Shown: piece by piece, positions 35,160 to 46,634 of the stretch
How the letters are laid out: the number at the start of each line of letters is the position of its first letter
Numbering within the stretch: the first letter of the stretch is position 1
From: Cucumis sativus
Taxonomy: Eukaryota > Streptophyta > Magnoliopsida > Cucurbitales > Cucurbitaceae
Direction of reading: 5' to 3'
NCBI RefSeq assembly: GCF_000004075.3
Contig: NC_026661.2
Span: forward strand, 13,110,307-13,174,306
Length of the DNA stretch: 64,000 nt
Notes under the pieces: model-generated
Seen by the model: the letters and a program-made list of their open reading frames with translations, nothing else
What the model was told of the DNA's origin: nothing
Databases searched by the model: none
Translations under genes and position numbers: made by a program

Positions 35160-36690
35160 TAGGAAAAAAAGAAGTTAATAACGAGACAATTTGAAGAATT
35201 TTCAATTCAATGGAGGAAAATACGTCACCTTATGAAACATATAAGTTTAAGTACATATAGAAAAATGGAAAAATTTTGTACATAAATCCTTAAACATAGC
35301 CCATTTTGTACAGTAACAAAGTTAGCAAATTACAGTTAGGATTCCAATATTTATTAAGGATTTCAAAAGTGAGGAATATGACAGGATGTTACCAAGTTCG
35401 GAAGGGTGGATAAAAGTGAGAGTTTCATCAAAACGCATGGGGAAGGAGAAAGTTCTAGGATTCAATGAAGATGAATGTGGGAGACTCTTACAGTGGGCAT
35501 AGAAGACATAAGATTAAGAAGATTGTTTGGAAGCTTGTATTCAAGTAGAATTTCTGTAAATTCATTCCTCGTGATATTGTGATTATGCAAGGTGGCAGCA
35601 AGTGCTCAAGAACATTTACCGTCTAGAAAAGGGTGGAAGGTTCATGGCATGTAAAAGAAGGAAACTTCAATATTATATGATAAAATCAAAGGACCCCATC
35701 CATTGAACACCAAGAGAATGGGGTGGGTTTCAAAGTATTTCAGCAGGATGACGGCTACGAATAATTTGGATAAGGATACTAAAAGGATTACGAATACTGA
35801 TATTGTAGAGGAAATGCAAAGAGATATGTCTTTTATTTATTTATTTTTTCTTTTTTCCCAAAGAGGTGTCTAATAAAGGTGAATTATACACGGTCGAGGA
35901 AGAAAAAAATGTCAAATCTCTAGGGAGTGAATGGCTATTTAGAGGAGAAACCCCAGTAGAAAAGGTGTTAATGTCGAAAGTGTAGGCCTGAAGGGCCTAG
36001 AGGACTTCAATGAAAGAAAAAAGGAGTAACTAGTAGGAAAATGTTGGTGATATATAATTAAATTTTCCTTCAACCACTAGCTTAAGCTTTTGGGTAAATT
36101 GGTGGTTTAATAGAAAGAAAGTGTTGGACCATGTTTTGTGTTGAAATAGGAAGGTGGGGGTCCAAATGAGAAAAGGCATTGTCTAATTAAGGGGTATATT
36201 TTTTCAAATAATGAAGGCAAATAATATGGAGGTAAGTATAAGTGGTAGTGAGAAAACTATTTGAGGACCCAAGTTGGCTTTAACGGAGAAGAAGGCGGGT
36301 TTGGAGAAGTGCTTAGTGAAGGGGCGTGGAATGTCTTCAAAACCATCTTGAAAGAAAGAAAGAAAGAAAGAAAGAGACGTTAGGTTATGATGAAAAGTGA
36401 GATGACGTTTGTCCATATGTTGAGATTTGAGTGAGACATTAATAGCACTGAAAGAATAGAAGAAGAGGAGATCTTATCTGTTTTGGAGAGGAGCAGAAAG
36501 TTTTGAATGAGAAAAAATTTCTAGAGCTGCGATGCAAGAGAGGGAAAAATGTTTGCTAGCAGAAAAACGTTTGCTAGTGGGCAAGTTATCCTAGATTAAC
36601 GAAGGGTTAAAAATACAGGAGTTTAAAAAATATTTGGCTATTAACTGTGAAAGGTTAAAGAAACAATAAGTAAATGATATTTTTAAGGTT
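35160..36690 (+). repeat. Transposon-derived insertion in PYG7 intron, family uncertain
   Basis: The stretch has a different, more G/A-rich composition than the rest of the intron and shows short plus-strand coding-like phrases broken by stops (for example GSEWLFRGETPVEKVL at about 35926-35975), reminiscent of LINE-type ORF1 proteins. A (gaaa)n microsatellite lies at about 36351-36377. I could not fix its ends. Confidence 0.4.
36351..36377 (+). repeat. (GAAA)n microsatellite
   Basis: Six uninterrupted copies of gaaa or its register shifts, ending in gagacg. Confidence 0.85.
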
Positions 36691-37090
36691 TAATTACCAG
36701 TTTAGTCTCTAAACTTCAGTTGTGTTGAATAGATCGTTATATTTTAAAAAATGTCTGGTAGATCCTTAAGGTTTTAGTTTTGTACTGAATATGTTTAACC
36801 TTTAAAAGTATCTAATAAGTAGATAGCTTGACTGTTGGACATTGTTTAAAATTACATGACTTAACATAAGATTGAAAGGCAAGGGTCTTTATTGAACACA
36901 AAATTCAATTTCGTGCCTAGCAAGTCTAAACTTTCAAAAATGTTAAAATGATTTCAAATATAGTAGACATAAAATTGAAAATTTAGGGATCTACTAGATA
37001 ATTTTCAAATTTAGGGATCTATTAGACACAAAATTAAAAGTATAAGAATCTAGTAGACACAAAATTAGTAGTTTAAATTGTTGTGTAACA
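36690..37090 (+). repeat. Dispersed repeat with tagggatct-type short units
   Basis: The region starts with ccagtttagtctctaaactt and contains the phrase aaatttagggatctactagac and variants (tagacacaaaattaaaag and others) four to five times at about 30-50 base spacing between 36940 and 37070. It resembles the abundant plant repeats built on ttagtccctaaactt-like ends. No coding region. Confidence 0.45.
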
Positions 37091-37343
37091 ACCCAACCAT
37101 CATTTAGAAAATCATGAAAACCCAATGCCCCAGGAGTCTATAGTCAAGAGTCAAAAAGTCAGATAAATTTTCCACCTGAAGAACTACAGAACCCTTAAAA
37201 AAAAATTATTCAAATATGATAACTGGTTGGTTGTTCTATAATAATCGATAATTCTAGTGACAAGAAATACCTTAACAAACATAGTTTTATAAGTTACAGA
37301 AATATGAACTCAATAAGTCTATGCTTTTTGAACAAATGCATAC

Positions 37344-37430
37344 CTGAAGTTTAGAAAACCTCCTAACATTAAGTCTACATCCCTTTCTAACAGTCTGTAA
37401 AATTGGTACGTCAAAATGATGCACAATTTC
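37344..37430 (-). CDS. PYG7: Probable PYG7 transit-peptide exon 2
   Basis: A stretch of 87 bases flanked by tatgtag acceptor and cag/gtatgc donor, read in phase 0 after exon 1, gives EIVHHFDVPILQTVRKG, then CRLNVRRFSKLQ. Its basic, Ser/Arg-containing composition fits a plastid transit region. The reading frame continues cleanly from exon 1, but the next exon (34068-34330) needs one extra base, so either a small exon lies between or one boundary here is wrong. Confidence 0.55.
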
Positions 37431-38389
37431 CTACATAAAAACAACATCATTCAAAGCCATTAAAATGGTGAAAGTGTCCATTAGAGAACAGTCTTGAAGA
37501 AACAGATAGGAAATTACTTGGAATCTGATACTATGATAAAAATGAGTTCAACAAAGAAACAAATAATGAAATAACTTTCAGGCTCTTACTGAAATGAAAC
37601 AGATGAAGTGTTGAACAAACAATTAAATACCAAACCTGTCCGGACAAAATGATTTCAGAAATTGGACGTTTACAAAATGCACACTTAACTTGACGGATTG
37701 TGTAGAATCAGAACAATGTTCACTAAAATATGAAACATGTCAAGACCAAAAGAGAAGTTTTATACTTAAATGAACACAAACAAACACAGTCATGTTCAAG
37801 ACCCAACAAATTCTTAAAAGTTCCAACCGTTTGTAAGGTGAGATTTTTAGAACCGTGAATTTTATTTTTGACCAATTAAAAACACTTGTCAAGATTTATA
37901 ATTTTATACAATCAGAAGTAACTTTGAAAATCCTAAAGAAACTTCCAAGCACATTCAGTGGAAATAGTTTAAAGAAAACGCTACCATATAAAGTGCTTTT
38001 CACAAAATCAAAACTCTGAAACAATCATTTCAAACCCCCTCAAAGATTGATCATCTTTACCAACTTATAGAGAACCAGCAGATTTCATTTCATCTTCAAT
38101 AAATTGGGAGTCCAGGGTAGAAATCTACAAAGGGCTGGTCTCAACTCTCAAGAACAACTTATGATTGAAATCCAGGAATAAAACGAAATTCCCCAGCTGA
38201 CGTACTATCCAAAATACGAGAGTTCAAAAATAGAATCCGAATTTCCAGCCACCACCTTCCTCAATTTCTCAAATTTCAACCAGATTTCAACAAGTGAAGC
38301 TCACAACCACATACTTAGAATTCTAAAGTAAACAGAAGGATCCATGAGAAAAATATAGTCACCCATAATAAGAAAACATGAAATCTCAC

Positions 38390-38500
38390 CTGAAGAAGGA
38401 GATTGTGAGGCTTGAGCTGGAGAGACCCAAATGGAAGGAAGGAATGAGAAGGAGAAAAAGGTGGTGAACGATGAAGAGACAAACTCGTCTGTAAAGCCAT
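38390..38500 (-). CDS. PYG7: PYG7-like TPR protein, first exon
   Basis: The start ATG is at 38498-38500 and the exon encodes 37 residues rich in Ser, Pro and Leu without acidic residues (MALQTSLSLHRSPPFSP, then GSLQLKPHNLLLQ), a typical chloroplast transit peptide. The donor is cag/gtgaga. It is assigned to PYG7 because it lies upstream on the same strand with no other gene in between and because PYG7 requires a transit peptide. Confidence 0.75.
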
Positions 38501-39050
38501 TTTGAGGGATTTTAGGGACTCAATTCAATAATCTGGGTGGTTCTCAGAATTGAAGACGGGATGCTCCTCCAGACTCCAATTTTGTTGGGTGTGGTTTTGG
38601 AAGAGAGAGGCAGGTACTACACTGACCAGAAGATAATGGTAAAAATCAAATGCATAGAAGGAAATACGAAAGGCTGATTTTTCCCCTTTTTAGCCGTTTA
38701 TTTTATCTGATAAAATCTGGGCCGTTCATACATCATCCGCATACGAAAAGGCAATGAAAAATAAATATCACATTTTGAATGTAAAAACATTAAGTTATCA
38801 TTTTCCTTTTATAAAAATGATGCCTCAACTTTACACTTGGTCTAAAATACTCATAAATTTTCCAAAAAAAACGTGGCTATGACGTACACAAACAAGCTCT
38901 TTTTTTTCATAATACAAATTTATTGTTGCCTTGTGAACGTTTGGCTTCATCCAAATTTGACATCAAAGGATAAAAAAAAAAAAAATGATTCAATTGCACA
39001 AGTGAATTAGTGATGCCCAAAAACAATATCATGCAATAGCAAAAGAAAAA
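38501..39050. other. Upstream region of PYG7
   Basis: It holds the 5' leader (about 38501-38600) and promoter-side DNA. A poly(A) run lies near 38973. No other gene is recognised. Confidence 0.45.
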
Positions 39051-39400
39051 ATGCAATTCAAAGAATCTAATTCAAAAGATTTTGTGGATAGGCTATGCAA
39101 ATCAAGAAGTAAAAAAATGTTAGAAAAGATTTCAAGAATCAAGTAATTGTATGATATGGGGCCCGAGAGGATTTTGGTGACAAACAAGAAAAGTAAACAA
39201 AGCAATAAAATGTTTTTGTGGTATTTTCAAGATTTAGACCAGCACAACTTAAAGATATTGGTTCTCTCCCATAGTAAAAGATGAGAATTGGATGTTTTAG
39301 CAAGATTCTATCGTTGAACGAAAAGAAACATAGCAATTTTGATCAATCCTCGACCAATCGGTATCCTAGATTAATGAACTAAGAAATTCATCCTAATTCA
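39050..39400 (+). repeat. Dispersed repeat, copy 1
   Basis: The order of landmarks (tttcaagaatcaagtaattgtatga, aacaagaaaagtaaacaaag, gaattggatgttttagcaag, caattttgatcaat, aatgaactaagaa) is shared with 42690-42970, with many substitutions. Family unknown; possibly an LTR or its internal flank. Confidence 0.5.
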
Positions 39401-40100
39401 TCCTAATCATAACGAACAAGTTTTCATCTTAGCAGTTTCCACATGTTGGATTAAAGTCGCATAAGCGGGAATGCCTTAATCTAAAGGAAGATTGTTTTCG
39501 GAATCTCAAATTGACAAATAAATACAATTTAATAGGATACTTTCATGTTAAAAAATCCATCTAAATTTATGAACAATCATATTTTAACTTTGTGCTTATT
39601 GCATCTAAAATTAAGGTTAAATTCATGCTTTCTTTCATAGCTAATTCAATCAAACAAGAATTCTTTATTAATCAATTTAGCCATACGTTCCTAAAGAATT
39701 CTACTAAAAACACCAAATTTCCAAGAAGATTGCCTTTAGTTCTTTATGATCTTTAAAGTAGCCTCAAAGATTGGAAGAAAGAATATAGTCATTCTTGAAG
39801 AATCTTGAGAGAGAATTATTGAATTTTAAAAGAGTTTGATTTGAGAGAATTTTGAGTGCAAATTGAAAAATGAAGTGCTTAATTGAGTTTACAAAGTGAT
39901 TTTTGGCTTAAATAAGTCATTAGGTCTCTTTGAGGGCAAAAATATACCAAAAAATGAGCATTTAACGCACTTTTGAGCATTTGACGGCCGCAATGCCAGC
40001 TTTCCGTATATATACAAAACTGCCACTAATCTTGTTTTTGTTTGTTTTCGTTTGTTTTAGCTCTAATTTAAGCGATTTTCATTGCGTTGGACTCGTTTTG
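39400..40100. other. AT-rich DNA without recognised gene
   Basis: No coding region or clear repeat beyond possible continuation of the dispersed repeat at 39050-39400. Confidence 0.35.
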
Positions 40101-40199
40101 ATATCTGGATTATTATTTTCTACAAAATTTAAATTTAATGAATAAATGTTGTGATGTGGGGAGAGTTAAACTACAAAATTATGTCAAATATAGTTCTAA

Positions 40200-40740
40200 C
40201 AATATCGTCGGTGCGGAAGAATACTCAATGGAAAGTTTGTGAGACCTTCTTTGAAATATGAGTAGGAAGGTAACAAACATGAATCTCAGTGATGAAGAAT
40301 GAGATCAAGAGTGCCATCATCCACGAATCCTATAAGAAGAGGTTATTTAACCTCAGCTAGAGAACCGACCTTCAGAAGATAGATATGAAGAACTGGAAGC
40401 CAAAGTAGATGGAACAGGACAATATGTGGCATGCTTGCTCAATGTAATTGACCAACAAGAAAGTAAACCCAAGAAAGGGAAAGAAGTTGAACTTATATGA
40501 GACCCAACAAAAGGTAAGACACATTAAGTAGAAGGCATGGGGGAATCACACTACTATCAGTCAAGAGCAGAAAAATCAAAGGAGTAATCCAAAGGACTGA
40601 TGGTGGAGGAAGAGATTTATCCCTAAAATCGGAAGTATTGAGATAAAAGAAAATTTGTCATATCAGAAAAACATGCAAGAAATAAAGGGGTTGTAAAGAA
40701 GGAAGTTATAAAAATAACTAAGTATTAGGCATTTTAAGGA
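40200..40740 (+). pseudogene. Possible gypsy internal remnant
   Basis: Plus-strand phrases of coding-like character appear, broken by stops: EELEAKVDGTGQYVACLL (about 40385-40440), ESKPKKGKEVELI and GMGESHYYQSRAEKSKE. The region ends in a purine tract (ttttaaggaggag, about 40733-40745) that looks like a polypurine tract just before an LTR-type start. It is too eroded to name a domain. Confidence 0.35.
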
Positions 40741-40744
40741 GGAG

Positions 40745-41955
40745 TGTACGTTACGGGTAGGCATCACAAGGAAGGACAATATATGTTTTGATCTAGGCAA
40801 TGATTAGCTAGGTGAGGAAAAAAAGTTGAAAAGGGAAGGCAACAACGAACGCTAACCAATTATCGGGTGACGAGCTAAGGAGGAATCGATTAAGTGTTAA
40901 ACCTGAATGGTTAGTTAGCTAAACATGTGTTATGCTTAGGTTAAGCATGGATTAACAAGGATACTAAACTACCATATGTAAAGCACTAAGTAAGAGCTGA
41001 CAAGCTAAGATGAGTTTAAGGATGACTAATCCAGTTTGAGATTAGTATAAATAGCTCATGAGTTCAAAAAGAAAGCTACAAATTAATTTTGAAAAGTGTT
41101 TAAGCTTTGCCAAGAGAACCTTGACGATAAGAGGAATAAGTTAGGCATTAAGAAGGGGGGTTAGGAGGAAACGTATTTGTGAATAGGCCTTTCAAAGAAA
41201 AGAGAAAGATTTTAAAGTTTTTCTTTTAAAGTCATTTTATGTTATGCATAGTGTAATGCATGTTATGGTCTTGTTCATAATTTATATGACAAGCATGGTT
41301 GTTCGAAAGTATATTTATGAGTTAAAGTATGCGTCCTTATGATGCTTGAATGCTAGTAAACCATTAACTTTCTTCCTATCAAGAGCTAGTTGTTATGTGC
41401 ACATAAGAGTAATGGCAACCATGCGTTAAGTGGTTTGCATGGTGAGAAGTTGGCTAGATGCGTGAGAGGTTCGCATTCGAGCTGATCGCTTGGGCAATTG
41501 GAATTGAACAAGGTTCCACAAAGATACTGGTGGTGAAATGAGAATCATCACAATAGTTTTAGCGTTGAGGAAATGTCTAGGCGAAATGAATAAGTAGAGG
41601 CTAATGTGGTGTTTCACATTCTCAGCACGTGTTAAGGCGATGAGGAGTTGATCTTGTTAAAATGACTTTATACATGTACGTGTATTCCTCAAAAGGTTTT
41701 CCTAAATGTCACTCACTAAGCATTAGACTTACGTTTTAAGTTTTCCTTCCTTAGGTAAGCAAAGCAAAAGGGTCGATAAGAGAAGACATGATGTTGCACC
41801 AGACATTAAGAGCTGTCGCAAGACATTAGAATTTAGGAGTTTAGTTTCAGTTTTTGTTAAAGTATTACCTTGTATTTGTATCAAGTTTGTTAAGAGGAAA
41901 TAAGATGTGAAGTATTTCCAAGTTTTGGAAATGTTGCATTTTCTTATCACTAAGC
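40745..41955 (+). repeat. Possible 3' LTR of a degraded gypsy element
   Basis: It begins TGTACGTTACGGG right after a polypurine-like tract and contains the phrase gtcactcactaagcattag (about 41708) typical of the sense strand of gypsy LTRs. The right end is uncertain, and no partner LTR was found upstream, so this is tentative. Confidence 0.35.
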
Positions 41956-42690
41956 TTGATTCTTTTAACTTTAAGGGCCATTTGGGGGAAGGGTTGAGTT
42001 ATGAAAGGGTTGATGTTGTAATAAAACTAGTGTTATGATAAAATGTGTTTGGGAGAAACATTATGAAAAGGGGGAAAATATAGACAACTACCTCTAAATA
42101 ATAGATTTGTTGAAATTACAACCCCCACTAAATTTTAATTTAATTAAATAGTCCTTATAATTTGCTAATTGTTGTAATTGATTTGAGATCGATAAATAAT
42201 TGATTTGAGATTGATAAATAATTTGAGATTGTTAAGACTTGTGAGGTTATATTGAATTGAGGGGAGTTGTTTATTGAATTTGAGATTGTTGTATATAAAT
42301 ACATGTTATTATAGCCTCTTTTATTAGAATAATGTGGCCAAAACGCATAAGAAGATGACTATAATGCGTAACTTATAATGTAAATTCATAAGTATTTAGA
42401 AATACATCTTACATGAGCATCATGCCTATTTTACGTGATTACAATGTCACTCGATTACAAAGTCTAAACACATGATAAGTTGATAAGAAGATGATAAGTT
42501 GATAAGAAGAAGCTAATGAATGGCAACTCAAATAGTGAACTGGGTAAAAATAATATTCCACAGCCAAAGAAACTCTTCAACAAAAATACCCAACTTACTA
42601 ATAAAAACTTTTGGTAGTATAGAGTAAGAAGGGTTCGAATTTCAAGAGAATTCGAGGATAAGATGCACAAGAGATGAGAGAATGTTAAAA
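41956..42690. other. Repeat-like AT-rich DNA
   Basis: A block starting gggccatttgggggaaggg (about 41975) looks like the end of a small transposon, but no matching second end was found. A twelve-base direct repeat occurs at about 42475-42505 (gataagttgataagaa). No gene. Confidence 0.3.
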
Positions 42691-42970
42691 GAATTCAAGA
42701 ATCAAGTAGTAGTATAACATTGGGGAGTGTTTGATGATAGGCAAGAAAGTAGAGAAAGAAAATCAAATGTTTTTTCTTTAATTGTTTTTAACCAAGAATT
42801 GCAACAACAACATAAGAATATAGATTCAAGAAGGGAATGGGGTGTTTTAGTATAATTACCATCATTGAATCAAAAGGATAATTGCTAACATGATCAATTC
42901 TCAATCAATTGGCCTTAAAGGACCAATTTCCCTAAGCTAATGAACTAAGAACATGCATCAAGATTCACAC
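42690..42970 (+). repeat. Dispersed repeat, copy 2
   Basis: This shares the landmark order of 39050-39400 (gaattcaagaatcaagtag, ggcaagaaagtagag, ggtgttttagta, tgatcaattctcaatcaattgg, taatgaactaagaac). It ends where the duplicated PDR/MLO unit A begins (about 42977). Confidence 0.5.
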
Positions 42971-43395
42971 TAAAAAACTTGCAGTCTCATCCCATACATT
43001 AAGCCAATCCTTATCCTTATATTCTTAATTTTTTCCAATTTATCAACTCTTCAACCAATATTGTACTCTTCATAAAAAATTATCTTATCCTTTCTAATCT
43101 TCGTCGTGAAATAGATAACTATCAACCCTAATTTGTCTTTTTCTTCCTCCAATATATCGTCCATAGCCTTATAAGTACCTTTACTCTCCCATTTCTTAGC
43201 TTCACATCCAATTATCTACAATTTAATGCAAAGAACGACTTGGTGTCTTCCATAAAAAAAAAAAAAATCAAAGATATAATAGAAAAGTAAACATTTATAA
43301 GATATGAGAAATCTTTATAGAAAATTATATAAAAACTAGGGAGAAGGAAGGCTAACCTTATTTTGAAGAGAAGAGTATAGTAAACTATATATTAC

Positions 43396-43484
43396 CTCAC
43401 TCCCACAATTATTTTGAAGCCATCTTCTAAATACCTTTTAATATGTTTTTTAACATCAAATTTACATCCTCGAGCAAGGTTAAC
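43396..43484 (-). pseudogene. MLO exon b, copy A
   Basis: Read on the minus strand: VNLARGCKFDVKKHIKRY, then LEDGFKIIVGV. It matches the MLO-family cytosolic-loop pattern HLaP...FdF.kYIkRsLEdDFK.VVGIS. The acceptor is ctttag and the donor gtaata. In copy A a Pro of the LAPG phrase is changed to Arg. MLO proteins are seven-span membrane proteins, several of which condition powdery mildew susceptibility. Only two exons of the gene are present, so it is a fragment. Confidence 0.8.
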
Positions 43485-43563
43485 CTAAAGATAAAGAGCA
43501 CCATCATAAAAGGAACAAATAACTGGTTTATGATCAGTAGATAGTTGGAAATTGGAAACTCAC

Positions 43564-43638
43564 CTCGATGAATCCATGACATAATGCCAAGTAGTCAGCC
43601 TTGCCAACGAACTTGAAAAATTGTCGAAAGAAGCACCG
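43564..43638 (-). pseudogene. MLO exon a, copy A
   Basis: Twenty-five codons reading CFFRQFFKFVGKADYLALCH then GFIE, in phase 0 with exon b. The pattern FFRQF...V.K.DY..LR.GFI is diagnostic of MLO proteins. It is flanked by tttcag acceptor and gtgagt donor. The exons before and after in a full MLO gene are absent. Confidence 0.85.
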
Positions 43639-44347
43639 CTGAAACGAAACAACATACTTTAGGTGTTTCAAATCTCTATAGGAAATCGATTGTAAGTATT
43701 ATAAGTTTGAACCAAACAATATCCATATCTCCATATTCTTCAAAACCATTTTTATTCTCAAATATGCTGCATAATATGTATAGTAGTGTGCTATGTATGT
43801 TGCAGTTTTTTACTATGCACATGCAATTTCATGTTTTTCATTAATGTAATCGTCAATTTTTCCCACACAATTTACAGTATGAGCTCTTATGTTGAGGTGA
43901 GAAATATGTGATGCAAGTGTTGAAAGAGTCGTCTGTGTCACATTAGTTAATTCTACTTGATGATGATCTCTTTACATTCAGGATCTTGTTTACTAACTCA
44001 TTTTTTATTATTATATTTTAGTTTATTTTAAACTGCAAGTGATAAAATCATAATAAAACATCATAGCTGTAAGAGTTGATGCATCTGGAGCGACAAAACG
44101 GTTCAGTTTGGAGGTTAGGAACCTTCACCTTACATCCAAAGATGAAAACTTGAAAAAAGAAGGTGAAGAAATAATCCAGCTTTGATAAAGGGAGAACTTC
44201 GCTTCATGTCTGTGTGTGGAAAATAAGAGAAGAGAAGAGAGAAAATTTCAAAAAATTTCTTAAACAGAAAGGTTAAGTACCAATTTCTACTTAGAGTGAA
44301 AAAGATCATCAATTTTCTCCTTTTTGTTTTTTTTTTTTTTTTCTCAC

Positions 44348-44601
44348 CTTATTAGTTCCCAAGAGAATTCATATGCAACTATGATATTTCGCACGGTACG
44401 CATAACAATGGCAGCAGATCTAGCATCAATACCAGAAGTTGGTTCGTCCATGAAGATAGTCGACGGATTAGCAACCAACTCCACTGCTATTGTCAATCTC
44501 TTCCTTTGTTCTGTTGAAAGACCATCAATTCCTGGTAGCCCCACTAAAGCATCTCTCAATTTATCTAGTTCTATTAGTTCCGTAACTTCTTCCACAAACA
44601 T
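44348..44601 (-). pseudogene. PDR/ABCG transporter NBD2 exon (Walker B), copy A
   Basis: Reading [35 protein letters not shown] (signature region), then [15 protein letters not shown] (Walker B and D-loop; Ile for the usual Leu). After VMRTVRN the frame reads [13 protein letters not shown] instead of the expected segment that leads to the H-loop His (family phrase TVVCTIHQPS), so the catalytic domain is cut off. It is part of a PDR-type full-size ABCG pump gene on the minus strand. Confidence 0.88.
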
Positions 44602-44695
44602 CTACATCAATGTAGAATAGCTATTCAATAAAACTTCAACCATATTCTACATTAACTGGAAGCATAAAGCAGCAAGCATTTCTAGTGGGAAATAC

Positions 44696-45028
44696 CTTTC
44701 TTGTTTTGGTATCAACATTGGAGGAAAGGCGGAGCCAAGTAGAAAATAGGAGCGACTCACAGACAGTGACATGAGGCGAATGAATGTCAATTTGTTCACA
44801 GTAACCACTTACTCTAGCAAAGGTTGATTGCTTCTTGGGATAAGTAGAGATGTATATACTTCCTTCAATATAACCACTGGTCTTTCGTCCAGCTAATACA
44901 TCCAAGAGAGTAGTTTTCCCAGCCCCACTAACACCCACAAGAGCTGTTAATATCCCTGGTCGAAAAGGTCCGCTAACATCTTCTAAAAGTCGAAGACGAT
45001 CTTTCTCGACCCCATGCATCTTCATTTC
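44696..45028 (-). pseudogene. PDR/ABCG transporter NBD2 exon (Walker A), copy A
   Basis: Reading [20 protein letters not shown], then [16 protein letters not shown] (intact Walker A), [17 protein letters not shown] and [16 protein letters not shown]. Splice sites are aatttag and gtattt. This copy is intact over 333 bases. In PDR pumps this domain binds ATP for export of hydrophobic compounds at the plasma membrane. Confidence 0.9.
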
Positions 45029-45182
45029 CTAAATTAATTGGAAAACATTGATATAGTTTCAGTGCCTTCAAAACGACATTCATTAAAAAAATAAAAATTA
45101 CAGCCTATTTAGAATGGCTTTCTAAGTGCAAACACCCAGAAAGCAAATCCAAATAGGTTATTTCAAACTTGAGTTAACTTAC

Positions 45183-45271
45183 AGCAGGCATATCCACATA
45201 ATAGTTCACATGGTTGAATGCAAGTGAAAGTGGCTGGAAAGGCAAAATCATTCCTCTTCTTTGCAATTGAT
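45183..45271 (-). pseudogene. PDR/ABCG linker exon, copy A
   Basis: Reading [19 protein letters not shown], then [11 protein letters not shown], the conserved stretch just before the second nucleotide-binding domain of PDR pumps. Acceptor tttag, donor gtaagt. Eighty-nine bases, identical in length to copies B and C. Confidence 0.88.
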
Positions 45272-45409
45272 CTAAATAAAGATTTGACAATTTTGATCGT
45301 TAGCCTATGATTTTTCTCTAATAAATATCAAAGCTCTAATTAAATGAAATATTACTAGAAATCCAAAAGAATTTGGATTAAGCAAATTCTTCCTTACGAA
45401 ACTTAAACC

Positions 45410-45500
45410 TTGTGCATTGACCGTATTATTTTTTCTTTTCTTCTTGTCTTCATCCGTGGTAATGAGAGCCTTTGCATCAGCAAGTGCTGAAAATAGCTTC
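45410..45500 (-). pseudogene. PDR/ABCG charged linker exon, copy A
   Basis: Reading ADAKALITTDEDKKKRKNN then TVNAQG in an open frame of 80 codons (45305-45547). It is the variable charged linker between the membrane part and the second ATP-binding domain. The exon boundaries are approximate; the poly-Ile/Val start of the frame is likely intron. Confidence 0.6.
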
Positions 45501-45606
45501 AAAAGGTTCAGTACAGTTACGACAATGATAATGACAATAATCATCATTACTTAAATGGTCAATTCAATTTATATTCTTGAATAAATGAAGGGTTGAGATG
45601 ACTTAC

Positions 45607-45769
45607 GATTCAAGTAAGTCAAAGCTATTGTAAATAGAACGTTGAAAAGAAGGTTAAAGCCAAAAAGTGCTGCAACGCAAATCCAGTACCAACGTTCTTC
45701 CTTAAAGAAACCCCTACTAGCAAGCACTTTCTCAACTGTAGGTTCATTAATTCTACTATATGTATTTTT
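45607..45769 (-). pseudogene. PDR/ABCG transmembrane exon, copy A
   Basis: Reading NTYSRINEPTVEKVLASRGF, then ERWYWICVAALFGFN and LFTIALTYLN: the conserved VLxxRGxFxxxxWYWIGVGALxGxxxLFN stretch of plant PDR pumps. It is intact here and in copy B; copy C has a stop in it. Confidence 0.88.
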
Positions 45770-45871
45770 CTGCATTAGGCAAAATATGCTTTTATAATGA
45801 AAAAAATAACAAATGACTAAATGTAATATTAGTTTTCAATTTATCCAAATCATTATTGAATTGAGATTTAC

Positions 45872-45975
45872 CTTGCTCCATCTATCATCTAGGAACTCAT
45901 TGATGACAATGGCGTTTTGTCCATACATCATGGGAGACAAATAGAAGCCCCAAATCATCCATCGCTCAACATTAT
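45872..45975 (-). pseudogene. PDR/ABCG exon (NVERWMIWGFY), copy A
   Basis: Reading NVERWMIWGFYLSPMMYG, then QNAIVINEFLDDRWSK, a conserved membrane-proximal segment of PDR proteins. It is 104 bases with ttag acceptor and gtaaat donor. Confidence 0.88.
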
Positions 45976-46389
45976 CTAATGTGCACAAAAGGAAAACCAA
46001 AAGTTGGCAAACAAAAATACTGGAATCTACTAAAGTAACATGCTCAAGAGTTAAAATTTGTGTTCTGGAATAAACAAATAAAGAAAACAAAAAAAAAAAA
46101 AAAAAAAACAATAGAGCGTTGGCACACATCTATGTGTTATATCTACGAACAAACGGAGAGGACAATTTTATCAGAGAGAAAATTCAAAATACATATCAAT
46201 TATCAAATGCACCACTCAAGGGTAAAGAGTTTTATAGTGCATTTCTTTAGACTCTAAGGTCAGAATTATAAATAATGTAAAATTAGAAAATACAAATTTA
46301 AAAGCAAGACTCTATACTTGGTTGTTCCATGCGTCAGATTTCAGATGCAAGACATTCCAACGATAAGGAAAGGGAGAACAATCACTTAC

Positions 46390-46554
46390 CTCTGTCAATA
46401 AGGAAACCTCCAAGCAATAAAACTATTAAAAGAACAAAGGTTCCCAAAGTACTTGTCACATACAACTAGCATTCTTCCAGTTGCAGCCACGAGTCGAAAT
46501 AGCGATAGAGCTGTTTGATAAGTGGCAAAGAAGGCCAAAAATTGCTTGAAGAAC
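46390..46554 (-). pseudogene. PDR/ABCG transmembrane exon with frameshift, copy A
   Basis: Reading FFKQFLAFFATYQTALSLFR and VAATGRMLVV, then out of frame; the continuation TSTLGTFVLLIVLLLGGFLI is found only after skipping four extra bases near 46460. The four-base insertion breaks the gene. This exon has no counterpart in copies B and C within the window. Confidence 0.75.
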
Positions 46555-46634
46555 CTAGAGTATGAATAGACAGGTAATTAAGTAAAGCTTGTTTTTGTTA
46601 ACAAATGAAAAAGAAGGAAAGGAAATATATATAC

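Larger units (their letters stand above)
42977..46170 (-). repeat. Duplicated unit A (direct copy of 52800-55932)
   Basis: From cttgcagtctcatccc to about cacacatctatg the sequence matches 52800-55932 in the same orientation with few differences and small indels (offset about 9825 at the MLO end, 9811 at the transporter end). Every exon has the same length in both copies (75, 89, 254, 333, 89, 163, 104 bases). Copy A continues further, into transporter exons that copy B lacks. Confidence 0.88.
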
